Source: Pagrus major (lineage: Eukaryota; Chordata; Actinopteri; Spariformes; Sparidae). From it: DNA of 64,000 bases. Shown here piece by piece: positions 1 to 17,760 of the stretch (the first letter of the stretch is position 1; the number at the start of each line of letters is the position of its first letter). Location of the stretch: the NCBI RefSeq assembly GCF_040436345.1, contig NC_133230.1, forward strand, positions 20,346,197 through 20,410,196, written 5' to 3'. Under the pieces are notes generated by a model. The model was not told where the DNA came from and did no database searches. It saw nothing but the letters and a program-made list of their open reading frames with translations. Made by a program: the position numbers and the translations under genes.

Positions 1-3000
1 TGAATCATGGCCTTAGAAAAGCGGTATGGAAACAGGATGTTGTGGATCTTGACGGCCAGTCCGTCAGCTTGCCCACTTGATATGTCCACTCCAACCTGTC
101 GGCACAGGAGAGTTCAAAATGCATCAATAAAACAGCTTAAAATCTGAACGCTCCACTTTAAAACAGATAACACATTGTGTCGTTTACCTCAGGAGGTCGG
201 ACAAACACTGGGTTTTTCCATTTTGAATACAATGAGGTAAGGGAGTTGGAGCTCTCAACGTTGCCATCTGTAAGACAGACAAGCAAGTATTTATTTCATA
301 TACTTTGTGTGTTTTAGGCACCCTACAGTCTACAGTCTGATCTGTCTGTGAGGTACCTCGGTCATCAAGCCCTGAACTAATCACTCTGTCTGTCCTGGAT
401 TTAGGTAGGAAGGGCAACACTAGATCCACCTGAAACGGGTAACACCTGTATTCCATCCCTACAGTTTAAGAAACATGAACAACATAGTATTTAACAATCA
501 TGTCAACAATAAAACTAGAATGATAAGCACGGAAGAACTGCTATCTCACCCATTTCAGAGATGACACTAACTGCCATATTGGTGACATCAGACGTACAGC
601 GCACTTGGGTTTCTTCAGTAGGCAGGTCCTCGTATCGGCTGAGCCCAGTCACTTTGTTTATGTACACCGTCTTTCCCACAGATGTGTCGTAGTGATGAAT
701 CCAGTCTCCTGATGCTGTAACCTCCTCCCTCTCAGCCAGCTGAGGATCTATACTGCAAAGTGGGACTGGCTCAGGATTCAGTGCAGTATCACAGTGATCC
801 TCATTGTTATTGCCATCTTGGATGCCATCAGTACCCTCAGCGAGACAGGTATTGTCCTGTGATGACGTCCTGGACAGATGTGGTAAAACTTTTGAATTGT
901 CTGTCCTATGTTGTTTCAAAATGCAGAGTTTAGCTGCCAATGATTTTTTGCCTCTATTCTGTACTGACTTTGGTTTCACGTTTGTGAAAGCTGAGAGGGT
1001 TGGTGGGCTTTGGAGGCTGTCTGTCTGTGGGAGTCGAGTATTATTCTCTTGACGAGTCTCTTGAGAGGGTAACTTCAGTTCATCAGATTTACCGTACACT
1101 CTTCTAAACTTCTCAAGAGATCCAGACTCTTTACATAAAGACAACTTTGGATAAGTTACACTTCTGGGAATCTTCGAGGGAATCATACGAGCCGAATCTT
1201 TGAAGAGTTTCTGACAAGTTATGTCTTGGCCTGCATCCAGTGAGATTTTGCGTTTTGATGCAAAGGATCTCTCTTCACATTTCTGTGCTAAAATTTGCTC
1301 CTGAAATACTGACTTGTTGATTTGGGAGCCCTCCTGAGTCTGCAGACTTTCATGAATGTATGGATCGGACAGTCGGATCTTTTTGTTACTTACTAAAGTC
1401 TGTTTGTTTCCTTCTGTACCCTGGCAGTCTGGTAAAACATACTCAATATAGTTTAAATCAGGCTGAATTTCTTGAGTGATGCTGTCTTGTGAAGTCTCAT
1501 TGCTGGTTGAGGTAGTACTGTTTAATCTTGTCTCAATTTCTTTTAAAAGTTCCAGTTTTTCAGTTGCTAATTGTTTGATGGAACTTGACGTACCGGTACA
1601 TAAAATTTGAGAGCCTTCCCCAGCTTCACTGAATGTTGGGCCCCCTTTTTCAGTAACGTTATCATCAGAGGCAGGTTCCAGTCGAGCTAAATGACATGGT
1701 GGCTCTTCTCTACATTCTTTGTTTATGCTTTTCATCTTTTCCAACTCATTTTTTTGCCCCTGTTGTTCAGTCTCCGTCAGCTCAGACTCCTGGCAAACGC
1801 TGTTCTCACGCACAGTGTCATCTTTGCACTTACGATGAACAGAATGAGATGCCAGTTTCATTCCAATACTGAAATCTAGTGTGGGAGCACTGCTAGTTGC
1901 CTGGTCACCATTGCCACTATTGTGACCATCTTGGTCTGTATTGTCAGTGCAAAACAATTGGGGAGACACATCGTCCAAGTAATCTTGAGAAAGCACCGCC
2001 ACCAAGTTCTCTCTGCTGAGGAAAGCTTTCACTGCCTCTTCTATACAGAGCAAAATACCATCCCAATCTTTGAACTCTATTAGAGTTTTGGCAGGCTCAA
2101 GACATATGTCATACTCTGAGTAAGAGCATTTGATATTTATGATGTATACTCCATGCAGATCTTGGCTCCGTTTGTGCTTTGGACTCCTGATGGCAGACTG
2201 CCTCTCTGGACTGTCATTTCTCTGATTTGAACTGCTCAGCCTGCGTAGGAGGAAGTTCAGTAGTTTGTGTATCCGTGTTTTCAGGAGCAGTCTGTCATTT
2301 ACATACAGGAACTGTAAGCTGTTATTGTAGTGGCCCTCTCTGCCAATGTGACCGATCACTTCGAACTGTCCATGCGTGTGGCTGATTTCTCCAAGCTTCT
2401 GTGCTCGACCAAGGCCATGTATCTGAACAAACCTGTAGTAGGTGTTTTTAGCTTTAGGAAGCTGCACCATCATGGCTCCTGTGCAGTCATTCTTCAGGGT
2501 GAAAGACACAGAGGGATGCATCAGAGAAATAGCCTCCACTCTGTGTCTGATCCTCTCACGCTCGAGCACAGCGTCCATCCTCTTCCTCCGGACTGGCATG
2601 TTGTGGAAGAAGTTACAGATGACAACAGTTGTCCCTGCAGAGGGTCGTGCAGTCTCTGCTTCAAATACATCCATGCCCTTGCCATTCTTGAAGATTTTGA
2701 CGTGGGTTTTCACTGATGATCTGGCGCGGGATGAGATTTCAACAAGTGTGGCCAGAGAAACCACACTTGCCAGGGCTTCCCCTCTGAAACCATACCACCT
2801 GAGGTCATCCAGGTCTTCAACAGAGCTGCATTTGCTTGTGTAGTATCTGTTCCCCACGCACTCCATGTCCTCAGCGTTCATCCCAGCACCGTTGTCGATT
2901 ACCTGGACTTTGAACGCCTCCATCTCCACCCTGACCCCAACACAGGTCGCCTCTGCATCAACGCTGTTTAGGATAAGCTCCTCTACGCACTGCTGAAGCG

Positions 3001-3061
3001 AGGGGATAGCGACACCCGAGCGGAGTTTCCCCTGAACCTCTTTAGGCAAACACTTAATCAT
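1..3061 (-). CDS. mlh3: MLH3, MutL homologue 3 (5' part of the gene; C-terminal exons lie outside the window)
   Basis: DNA mismatch-repair and meiotic crossover protein that pairs with MLH1 in the nucleus. Coding exons in transcript order: 550-3061, 357-458, 188-267 and 1-95 (continues past the window). Phases join cleanly. The first exon encodes 837 residues. It carries the GHKL ATPase motifs: [10 protein letters not shown] (Asn for Mg-ATP), DNGAGM and GFRGEAL. A MutL transducer-like region follows ([24 protein letters not shown]), then a long variable linker. The later exons match the conserved start of the C-terminal domain ([29 protein letters not shown]). The start is placed at 3061 ([10 protein letters not shown]) rather than the in-frame Met at 3079, because vertebrate MLH3 begins with MIKCL. 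The metal-binding endonuclease motif would lie downstream and cannot be seen. The first exon is shorter than I remember for mammals (roughly 1,090 residues), through a shorter linker. Confidence 0.96.
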
Positions 3062-4604
3062 TGTGCTCATTAAATTCACTGCACTTCACCTGGCATGACC
3101 GGAAACACAGTAGTAAGAGAGTAAACTGGCTTAAAATGACCCCCTGCTAGTTAACGTCTAGTCACATTAGCTTAACGCTAGCTAGGATGTCTACTTTGTG
3201 TTTTTGTCTGCGACTCGTCCAAAAAAAGTGGGGCGCGGAGCTCGTTGAATATCATTTTTTTAGACTAAAGCATCAAAATCCATGCTAAAATCAAACCTAG
3301 CTGCTGTTTACAGTCAACGTGAAACAACAAGAGATGAGCGCAGCAGCTGTGAGCCGAAGCTAACAGCGCCCTCTTCCGGTGTGACGGACCGAACTACAAC
3401 CGTCGTGTCCTCTGCCGAACGTCGGCTGATTGCAACCTGCTTTTAACGCGCATACCGCCACCTAGCGTCCGGAGTCTGCTACTTCATGTGTTTCTTTGGT
3501 ACCCATTAACAGCACAAACATGCAATATTATCGTTGTATTTTCAAGTTAAAGTTTGTTAAATGAATTAAATAATACGCTATTACTTTACTTTTGCTCATA
3601 CTTTCTCTTTATTGACTGCTCTTTTCTTTCCAAAATAAAACAAGCCAATATATCCATCTCCATCACATTTTTCTCAGTTACATTTGTTTTGGAATATGAC
3701 TGTTCATTTATATTCTCAAGGTTTTTTTCTCCCCCGACTCTTGTGAGAACTGAATAAGGACAATGAAAACATGCTGAAATCTTACACCTTTGTGCCTGAG
3801 TTGCGCCTCTTAACTTGACTGCACTGAACGATTGCACTTGATAAAAGGAAATAAAAAGAAATTCAAAAAGAAGAAGAAAGGTGCATACAGTATTTACAGT
3901 CTGGGTCTAGTTAATATCACCTCTTTTATTTTCCCTTCTCCACGTCTCGGCAAACCTAGTTCTGTGACATTCTTTACAAGTATTTCTGATTAATCATATT
4001 AAAACTAATTGAGGATAAAATGATTGTCATCTTTTCTTATTTTGTCTGTTTTTCCACTGCAACCTGTGGAGCTCAGTCCTTGCCAAAGGAGGGCAGAAGC
4101 ATTCTGATGAGAATTTAGTGATTCACCAGGATCCTTTCAGACTCCTTCAGTCAGTCTGTGGAGGCTGCTGATGACAGCAGTGACAGATTTCAATGTCAAA
4201 CCATTGCTTTCTTGCAAAGTAAGATGTTTGCTGGACTCTGGTTTGTTGCAAAATGTCCCATTCGAACAGATTAACAGTCTCAAATAATATGCTCACCCCT
4301 GAATACCACTCAATCATGTTCATCTAAATGTTTAAGTCTATGTTCCTGATAGCCAAGGTTTCTGTTTCATCTGATAAAACTATTACTTTACTGCAGTTAG
4401 TACAATAAAATTCAAGCAATGTGACGCCAACTGAAAGGAATTTTAATTTGTTCATGTGATTCCACATATTGTAGATGTTAGGACACCTGACATAAACAAA
4501 TCTTTTACATTAATCATATGAGTTGCAGTCCAACCAATAAAATACACAAAATAAATAAAACATCTGCTTCTATGTAGTATTACAGGCACAACACATGGGT
4601 TATT
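3062..4604. other. MLH3 upstream flank and ACYP1 3' flank
   Basis: MLH3 and ACYP1 are both on the minus strand, so this holds the MLH3 5' untranslated region and promoter (about 3062-3480, the least AT-rich part) and the ACYP1 3' untranslated region. Candidate minus-strand polyadenylation signals (AATAAA, read as TTTATT on the given strand) lie at 3925-3930 and 3608-3613. Nothing else coding is seen. Confidence 0.5.
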
Positions 4605-5339
4605 TTATTTTACAATGGTAAAAGAGGAGTGTTCCAGGCTATTGAGTGTTTTCTCGTTCTTAAACTCTGCCTTGGTTATGTTGGACTTGGGGCTGCCAGT
4701 GGATTTCAGCCATTCTTGCATTTCTTTCACTTTGCTGCATGGGCCTTGTAGCTGCCCCTGAACAGTTCCTGCGCCTGTGTTTTGGACCCATCCAACCAGG
4801 CCAAGCTTTCTCCCTTCTGCCTGGAAAATGAAACACTGTGAATTAGAAGACAGCAGAGGCAACTGAGGGAGAATATGGGATATATATTAGTGAGATGTGG
4901 TCAGGATGGGCCTTGGACAATGTTAAGAGACTGGTTGTCATTTTCCAACCTACATGAATGAAATATTTGTGTTAAAGCTAAAAGACAGCATTTTAACCTT
5001 ATAAATGATAGTTTGAAAAGAAATCTTGTATCAAGGTCCACTTAAGTAGCTTCTGAGCTTCACTCAGTTTTCACCATCATTCATTATAATTAACTGAATT
5101 GATGATAATGGATCCACAATACAGTGAGAAGCTATAGAAAATGTTAAAAGCTCCACAGACAGCTAGAGAGTGAACCTGGAGCTAAGATCTTCATGTCAAA
5201 CAAAAAAAGATAATAACTTTAGCTCATAAAGCTTAAGTTATATCACAGTGAAACTCACTTGAGTGTATTTCCGGAAAAATACACCTTGCACTCTGCCAAA
5301 TATTTCATAATCCACTGAAATTAGATCCTCGTTGGACAT
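4605..5339 (-). CDS. acyp1: ACYP1, acylphosphatase 1
   Basis: Small cytosolic enzyme that hydrolyses carboxyl-phosphate bonds of acylphosphates. Two coding exons, 5259-5339 and 4605-4820, join in phase 0 to give 98 residues, the normal size for the family (human 99). The acylphosphatase signature is present: GRVQGVFFRKYTQ, holding the phosphate-binding loop and catalytic Arg, then LGLVGWVQNTGAGTVQGQ, with the catalytic Asn in WVQN. The start codon at 5339 gives MSNEDLISVDYEIFG, which aligns with the vertebrate N-terminus. The upstream in-frame Met in the intron (4862) is not used. The gene is head-to-head with ZC2HC1C, so the interval from 5340 to about 5900 probably serves both as promoter. 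Confidence 0.95.
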
Positions 5340-6395
5340 AGTGGACCTAGAAAAGGAGAAATAAGACAGCACTTGTCTATTTTAGGGACCCACCATGCAT
5401 CGCTTGGGCTACGGCTACCACACGCTAAGCTAACACGACTTGTTTCTGCTCAAATCATTTGAAACCCGGATTATTAACACGCGTAGCTTCGTATTCATGC
5501 TTTATGAATACACGATAGCTCACTGTCCGAATTACTATTCACCTGAATATTGTTTAAAAGCCGTGGGAGGGAACACACAGCGCTGCTCCGAAGGCTCTCG
5601 ATTCAAACACATAAAGGGAACTTCGCTTAAGGAAGTGTTGCTCATCGGACCAGTAAGGGAGAACACCCGAGGAGCCTCAGCTTGTTTCTAGGCAACCGAT
5701 GTAAACATGGGGGAAATTATTTGCAACAGTTTTTCCTCTCCGAGTGGGTTGGGTTTGTTTGTAGCAAGCTAAACTCAAGGTCACTTTTAATTCGGAAGTC
5801 AGTCAGTAAGTGAGAAGTTTTCTCATCTCTATTGGCATAAAAAGTGAGCTTGGCAGTTCATTCAACAACTAGCAAACCAATTTCCTCTTAAGGTTCACTG
5901 ACTTACATATCCTGAAGCCAGAAGGAAGGAAGGAAGATGGACGAGAAGTCCCAAAAGTGGTCAGAATGGTGCAAAATTTTACATGACAACTGAGCTGTAA
6001 TTTGGTCGAAAGACACAGAACAAGTAAGTTGGTTTGATTTCTCCTTAAATTGTCAAGTTCAACCTGAGGACTTGGAATTTGACTTGGTTTTAATTTTCTT
6101 TTAGTCTCAAGACTTATTACATGGAAATACTTGAGTAACTTAAGACTGACCTGTGCTCAAGTTCGATTCAGTCACACCTGAGCTCTTTTAACAATAGTTA
6201 TACTATGCAGATACCAGCTTTGTTCCCTCAACCCTTTTCTCTTAAAACCTTACTTTATTTTTCTTCTTTTTATTTCTAGAAAATATACAGGAAAACCCCT
6301 TAGTGGCTGGTGCTTAGTGCTCAGGTGTCTTGCACAAAGATCTATACAACAACGATTCAACCTCAAAGACATGATCTTCAGCAGCTGATTAAGTC
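5340..6395. promoter_or_regulatory. Shared promoter interval between ACYP1 and ZC2HC1C, with ZC2HC1C leader exons
   Basis: Divergent interval of about 1 kb. No coding frame is supported. A likely noncoding first exon of ZC2HC1C ends in a good donor (acaa|gtaagt near 6022). A pyrimidine-rich acceptor (tatttctag) ends at 6279, and the leader exon then runs to the ATG at 6396. No TATA box was recognised. Confidence 0.5.
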
Positions 6396-8195
6396 ATGAG
6401 CACATACACAAGAAGAGGACAAAGTCCTCAAGGGAAGACCAACATTGCAAGAAAAAAACATGGCGATGTCAATACTCAAGCACAACAGGGTACTGTACCT
6501 GGTAGGAGAGCAGGTGAAGTTGACCTGCCATTTCCAAACAAGCCTGTGACCATTAGACCTCACAACCCCAGGACACATGCCTCACTTGATCTGTATGATA
6601 TTGAAAAATGTAGTATTACAAAAGAACCAAGAACCAGAGAACATCATTCAAGTGGCACCAGAGAGACCGCGGCATCCCAGCATCCGAGAAAAGACTTTCA
6701 CAGACAGTCCAAACTAGAACTGCAGATGGACAAAGAAATTCATGCAAAAAAGCTGTTGCTACAGGAGAAGCTGTGGAGGCTAGAGGAAACAATAACACAA
6801 AAAATCCAGAAAGATAGTGTTGACGCTGCTGCAGGTGATGACCAGAAGAGAAGAGAACCAGTTAGAGGCAGAGCAATGATGAAGCAAGAAAAAAGACATG
6901 AGGATGTTAAACAACTTAGGAAGAGGCAAGATCAGAGGAATGAGGACAGAATGAGGAATACACATGAAGAAGAAAGGGCCAGATGGAAAAAAAGAGAAAC
7001 TGAAGTTTCACACAGTCCCCAGTCGCAAAGAAAAGGACAAAGGGGAACTCATGAGATCACAGTTCATGGGCAAGACGTGAGTGGAGAGCCAATCAAATCG
7101 AGGTGGGAAAATGTGAAAGAGCACACCAGAGGAAAAGGAGGGGATGAGAAAGATAATGGCATATGGGGAGAGACAGGTGTGAAAGCAAAAGAAAGAGACA
7201 AGACAAGAGATCAGAAATACAGGGACAGGACATGTAAAGAGATGTATGGTTCAGAGGATGAACGAGACATGCCTCAAATGAGTCAACAGAAAATTTCTCA
7301 TCGAGCTGCAACAGAAAACCGCAGAGTTGCAGGAAGAAACCAGTCCGGTGAACCACGGCTTCCACCAGTCTCTAGCCCTTCTCATTCAGATGTACCAGAG
7401 CAGGGGAAGCTCAGACTTACAGAGAGCATTGACGTCAGCCCCAAACTTGTTCCTTGCAGAATCTGCAGCAGGAAGTTTGCATGCGAAAGACTAGAGGTGC
7501 ACGTCAAAATATGCAAAAAGGTTAAACAATCACATCGTCAAGTCTTCAACTCCTACACCAATAGGACCAAGGGATCGGTCTTAGAGGAGTTCTTGAAATT
7601 CCACAGCGGATCCACGACTCCAGAGGTAGGCTGGTAACATTTTTGCCTCTTTGAAAAGGCTACCCAACCTTAAATTGTACAGGTGTTTCAACAATTTGTA
7701 TTAATGCTACCCTATGGAGTTTTTGACCAGTTGTACTGCGAGAGGTTTCACGGAAAAAAGGTTTCATAATTACTCAGAAATGTACACTTTTTGTTGATTA
7801 TGAAATTGAGGGATTTTAGAAGAAAAGGTGAAGATTTAGGAAGAGATTTATCAAATTTCTGTTTGTGAATTGAGAATTTTGCATGTAGAATGATGATGTT
7901 GATCATATATCAGCTGAAAAAGTGATACCCTAGGTCTCGCCAGAATTGCTGAGATGTTTTACAATCAAAACATAGGTGAGAGGAGAGAAGAAATGTAGGA
8001 TTCAGTTCACACTAGGGACTAAAAGTCAAGATATCTCAGCCTCTGCTTCTTCAGATTTTACCCTTACCCCACAATTCACCTTTATGGGAATTTTAAGCTA
8101 AATTGAGTGTTTTAAGTATTTTCTGTTTTTGATGTCTTTTTATTCAGGTTTTAAAGAAAAAGAACCCAAGGCTTCAGGACCGCTCACTCCACTGA
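6396..8195 (+). CDS. zc2hc1c: ZC2HC1C (FAM164C-like), C2HC zinc-finger protein, apparently truncated by a LINE
   Basis: Function not established to my knowledge; named from the ZC2HC1 family layout and its place between ACYP1 and NEK9. Exon 1, 6396-7625, encodes 410 residues: a basic, Arg/Lys/Glu-rich, probably coiled-coil region (for example [20 protein letters not shown]), then one C2HC finger with [16 protein letters not shown] and a final Cys in VKICKK. It ends at a clean donor (CCAGAG|gtaggc). Family members go on to a KKxNWRxKHE-like segment and a second C2HC finger. Here the next acceptor (tattcag, 8147) opens a short exon (8148-8195) reading VLKKKN and then running straight into an L2-like LINE with a stop at 8193. 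I see no second finger up to NEK9. Predicted product 425 residues, or 413 if the donor is not used. Whether the second exon is real is an inference. Confidence 0.72.
7626..8147 (+). other. ZC2HC1C intron
   Basis: AT-rich and without a supported coding frame. It is bounded by the donor at 7626 and a pyrimidine tract with acceptor AG at 8146-8147. Nothing else recognised. Confidence 0.5.
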
Positions 8196-9375
8196 GACGG
8201 CCCTCCTCACAGTGACTGAGTCGCTCCGTGCCGCCAGAGCCTCGTCCCACTCGTCAGTCCTCATTCTCCTCGACTTATCCGCTGCGTTTGACACAGTCAA
8301 CCACTAAATTCTCTTCTCCACTCTGGCCAAACTTGGCATCGCTGACTCTGCTCTAACCTTGTTAACATCATACCTGACAAATCGCACCTTTCAGGTCACA
8401 TGGAATGGCTCCTTGTCTAAACCCTGCTTTCTGGAAACAGGTGTCCCTCAAGGCTCAGTACTAGGACCACTTCTGTTTTCACTATACACTAGATCACTAG
8501 GTTCTGCAATCACATCACATGGATTCCCTTACCACTGTTATGCTGACAACACCCAACTGTTCCTCTCTTTTCCCCCATCCTCCAATACCCACGTTGCAAC
8601 ACGCATCTCGGAATGTCTGGCAGACATCTCCTCTTGGACAACTGTGCATCATCTCAAGCTCAACCTTAGTAAAACTGAACTCCTCTTCATCCCGGGAAAG
8701 ACTGCCCTCGCATGGACCTGTCAGTCACTGTCAAGGACGTCACAGTATTGCCTTCATTGACTGCGAGGAACCTGGGTGGAATCCTCGACGACGGACTGTC
8801 CTGCACCCCCAACATCACCATGTGGCCCGATCCTGCAGATTTGCCCTCTACAACATCCGCAGGATCCGGTCTTTCCTCACAAAGGACGCAACGCAACTCC
8901 TGGTCCAAATGCTGGTCATCTCCCGCCTGGACTACTGCAACTCACTCTTGGCTGGACTCCCAGCCTCTGCGACTAAACCATTGCAACGTATCCAGAATGC
9001 TGCAGTGCGCCTCGTTTTCAATCTACCCAAATTCTCCTCTGGAGGTCACGGAGGAGGAGGAGGGTTTCCTGTTGCGGCCCGCATCTGATTCAATGCACCC
9101 ATCTACCTCCAAACACTGGTCAGACCACACGCCCCAGCGAGAGCACTTCGCTCTACTACATCAGCTGGCCGGCTGGTACCGCCATCGCTAAGAGCAAACA
9201 AAGGCCACTCAGCGAAGTCGCGACTCTTCTCTGCTCTGGCGCCTCAGTGGTGGAACGAACTCCCGACCAATGTCAGGACAGCAGTCACTCGCCATCTTCC
9301 GCAAAAGACTCAAGACTCACTTGTTCAGACTTCACCTTGACCCCGCATAGCATGACTCCCTCCCATGAACCAGTT
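8166..9375 (+). mobile_element. L2-like LINE fragment (reverse transcriptase region to 3' end), 5'-truncated
   Basis: Reverse-transcriptase motifs can be read across several frames: [13 protein letters not shown], then [15 protein letters not shown] (catalytic block), TGVPQGSVLGPLLFS, YHCYADNTQLFLS (the YADD box reads YADN), LKLNLSKTELL, and late in the element LDYCNSLLAGLP and RLKTHLFRLHLDP. This is the L2/Maui-like clade found throughout fish. The copy begins inside the RT domain and has an in-frame stop near 8305 and frameshifts after about 8700, so it is dead. It starts within about 20 bases of the ZC2HC1C acceptor. The exact 5' edge is uncertain, and no target duplication was found. Confidence 0.85.
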
Positions 9376-11238
9376 AAATAAGAGATCCTCAGGATTCAGC
9401 ACATCATCTCAGTATTGTCAGTAGTCTTTGAACTTATTGATGTTGATCCCATATTAGATTTTCTTTTTCAGATCTCTTGTCTACATTGTTTGAATACATA
9501 CCATATTAACTTAACAGAACAGTCGAAGTTAGTTTTGACTCTTTACAAGGATAGCACATGTTGAAGGTGCACTATGTAGTTTTGGGTAAGACATTTTTAT
9601 TAGAAGATTTTTTTTAATGCCAAAACAAACTAAATAATAGTGCACCTATGATATCAACAAATAGAAACAGCTTTGGTATATTGTAGCACACATGATAAAT
9701 TTTGACTGTACACGCATAACGAAATATAGCTGTTAAGTTTTATTTATGTCTTTTACACAAAGCATGAAGCAACAGTGTGACTGAGAGAAGGAGGGTTTGT
9801 ACAACTGTTACATCGCCACAATATTTTGTTAACCAGTGAAAAAAATAAAGCAGATTTTTAAATGTTGTAAACACACTGTATAAAAAAAAAAATCACTTAA
9901 GGCACAGCATGGTCATATTTGCACTTATTTTGGTTTCAATAGCCTGCTAGTAAGGCACTGTATTAAACGTTTTACTGCCTGAAAATACTGCCAGCGTGAT
10001 ACTGTTGACATCCGACAGTTACCATAGCTATGTCAAAAGGTTTTACACACACATAAACTGTATATATATATATTTGTTATAACACACAATAAACAAAACC
10101 GACAGACCTCAAACAAATAAAAAGAAAAGTTACACATTTGCTTTCCCAAATGATGTAAAATTCGGTAAAACATTTCATAAAGTACCAAAGACAGTTAAAA
10201 TTGTTTTTAAAAAAAGCATTAAGAAAACAATAAAAGTATAGCTGTGAGGTCAGCTATATTATAAATGCTTTAAAGACCACATTTTCCACTTTCAAAGAAA
10301 ACTGTTCAAGTGTTCATACATGTCACAAAGATGATAGACCAACATGCACCAACAAGAATGCAAGAGTCAAAGAAGGCAATAAGAAAAGGTAACCAGAAGT
10401 TGTTGTTAAAAAAAAATGAATCAGTAGTTCTGTTTCACACAAACGCTTTTATCTCAATAAAACATGCAAATTTAAAAAATATATATTTGCATGAACATTA
10501 GAATATGTTTGTAATAGCTAACATGTCTGATAAATATGGAAAAACTGTTTTATAGGCTATTCTGTATGAGGCACTTTTAAGGATATCAAATGAAACGAAA
10601 ATAATACAAATAAAGTGACACATAAGAAAGTTAAGTTTTCACATTGGAGGCCAGCGCTAACAAGAGTCACGATCGATCTGGACAACATATTGGCTGCCCA
10701 CCTCTAAACCACCAAGAGGAGGAAACCTTAGGATGTGTTAGCAAACGGTCTACTATTTGCATTAGCTGGTCTTACCTGTTATGTGATAAATACTAATATC
10801 TGAGGCACTAACGACTCAAGCCTCAATGGTGACATCACTTTAAGTCAACAATAATACTACCAAAATATGGATTTAACATTCACATTGCAGCGTAACACTC
10901 TGATCGCTATGACGATTGTCCCTCGCAGGTGACAAGGTCCGATGCTTCATGTTGAATCCAGCCAACATTTCAGTCTGTGGAGAAACTAGCTAGATCACTG
11001 CACACGTGTGCATATGACAGTGTGCAAGGTGTCATACAGTATTACAGATGCAATAAATGTAAATGTAATCATGCAACTTGGTGCTCTGTCAAACATGTAT
11101 ACTGTAATGTAACCATTATGAATGGGTGCGCAAGGCTGCACCCTCTAACAAGGCCTCCACACCCCATCTAACCAGCTTGTTCAATTCAATATGTGCTAAA
11201 CAGTTTTGACACTTCTCCCATGATCTGCAGGCTAAGTC
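9376..11238. other. Convergent interval: NEK9 3' untranslated region and ZC2HC1C 3' flank
   Basis: AT-rich, with no supported coding exon on either strand. NEK9 ends at 11239 on the minus strand, so much of this should be its 3' untranslated region; candidate minus-strand AATAAA signals are at 9739-9744 and 9596-9601. A fish miniature-element end (aaggtgcactatgtag) sits at about 9564. Confidence 0.4.
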
Positions 11239-17342
<6,104 letters not shown>

Positions 17343-17760
17343 TTCTGTTTTGAGACTTGGTAGCCAGTGGCAGTGATGGAAATAACCCGAACAGGCCTTA
17401 CGACAACTCTTTCTGAAAGACTCTACTACAAAACCGCACACACGTCCAACATGTTACCCGCGTCGGCCAACAAACAGGGCTGTCAAAGTATTAGTGCTAC
17501 TTGATGCCTCAGAGCCACGCCAAGTAAACAATGTTAGAAAGATACAACGGAGCGATATACGTGCAACTATACTGGTCTCGCCAGTGTCAAGCACGACACA
17601 ACAAAAATGAACAAGTTCAGCCAACTTTAGGAAGTTTCAGAATAAAAGTTCTCCCCTCGAGCGCGTTGTGGTGTGCTTTTACGATGAAGGCCAGCACAGC
17701 GCATTTCCGGTAATGGCGCACGTCCCGGCTGCGTGTGTTGAGCTTGACTTGGCCCAAACC
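17343..17760 (-). promoter_or_regulatory. NEK9 upstream leader and promoter region
   Basis: Directly upstream of the NEK9 start codon (minus strand). Less AT-rich than the surroundings, with several CpG (for example near 17457-17470 and 17655-17735), as expected of a housekeeping promoter. No specific element is identified and the start of transcription is unknown. Confidence 0.4.

Noticed and set aside
3062-3079. Upstream in-frame Met of MLH3 ([10 protein letters not shown])
   Set aside because: Vertebrate MLH3 starts at MIKCL, so 3061 is preferred; the upstream ATGs may still be used in part.
7626-7637. ZC2HC1C ending in VGW with a stop at 7637
   Set aside because: The codons VGW are read through a good splice donor (gtaggc), so intron retention would be needed.
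8359-9191. Frames of 133 to 189 residues as host genes
   Set aside because: They are pieces of the L2-like reverse transcriptase.
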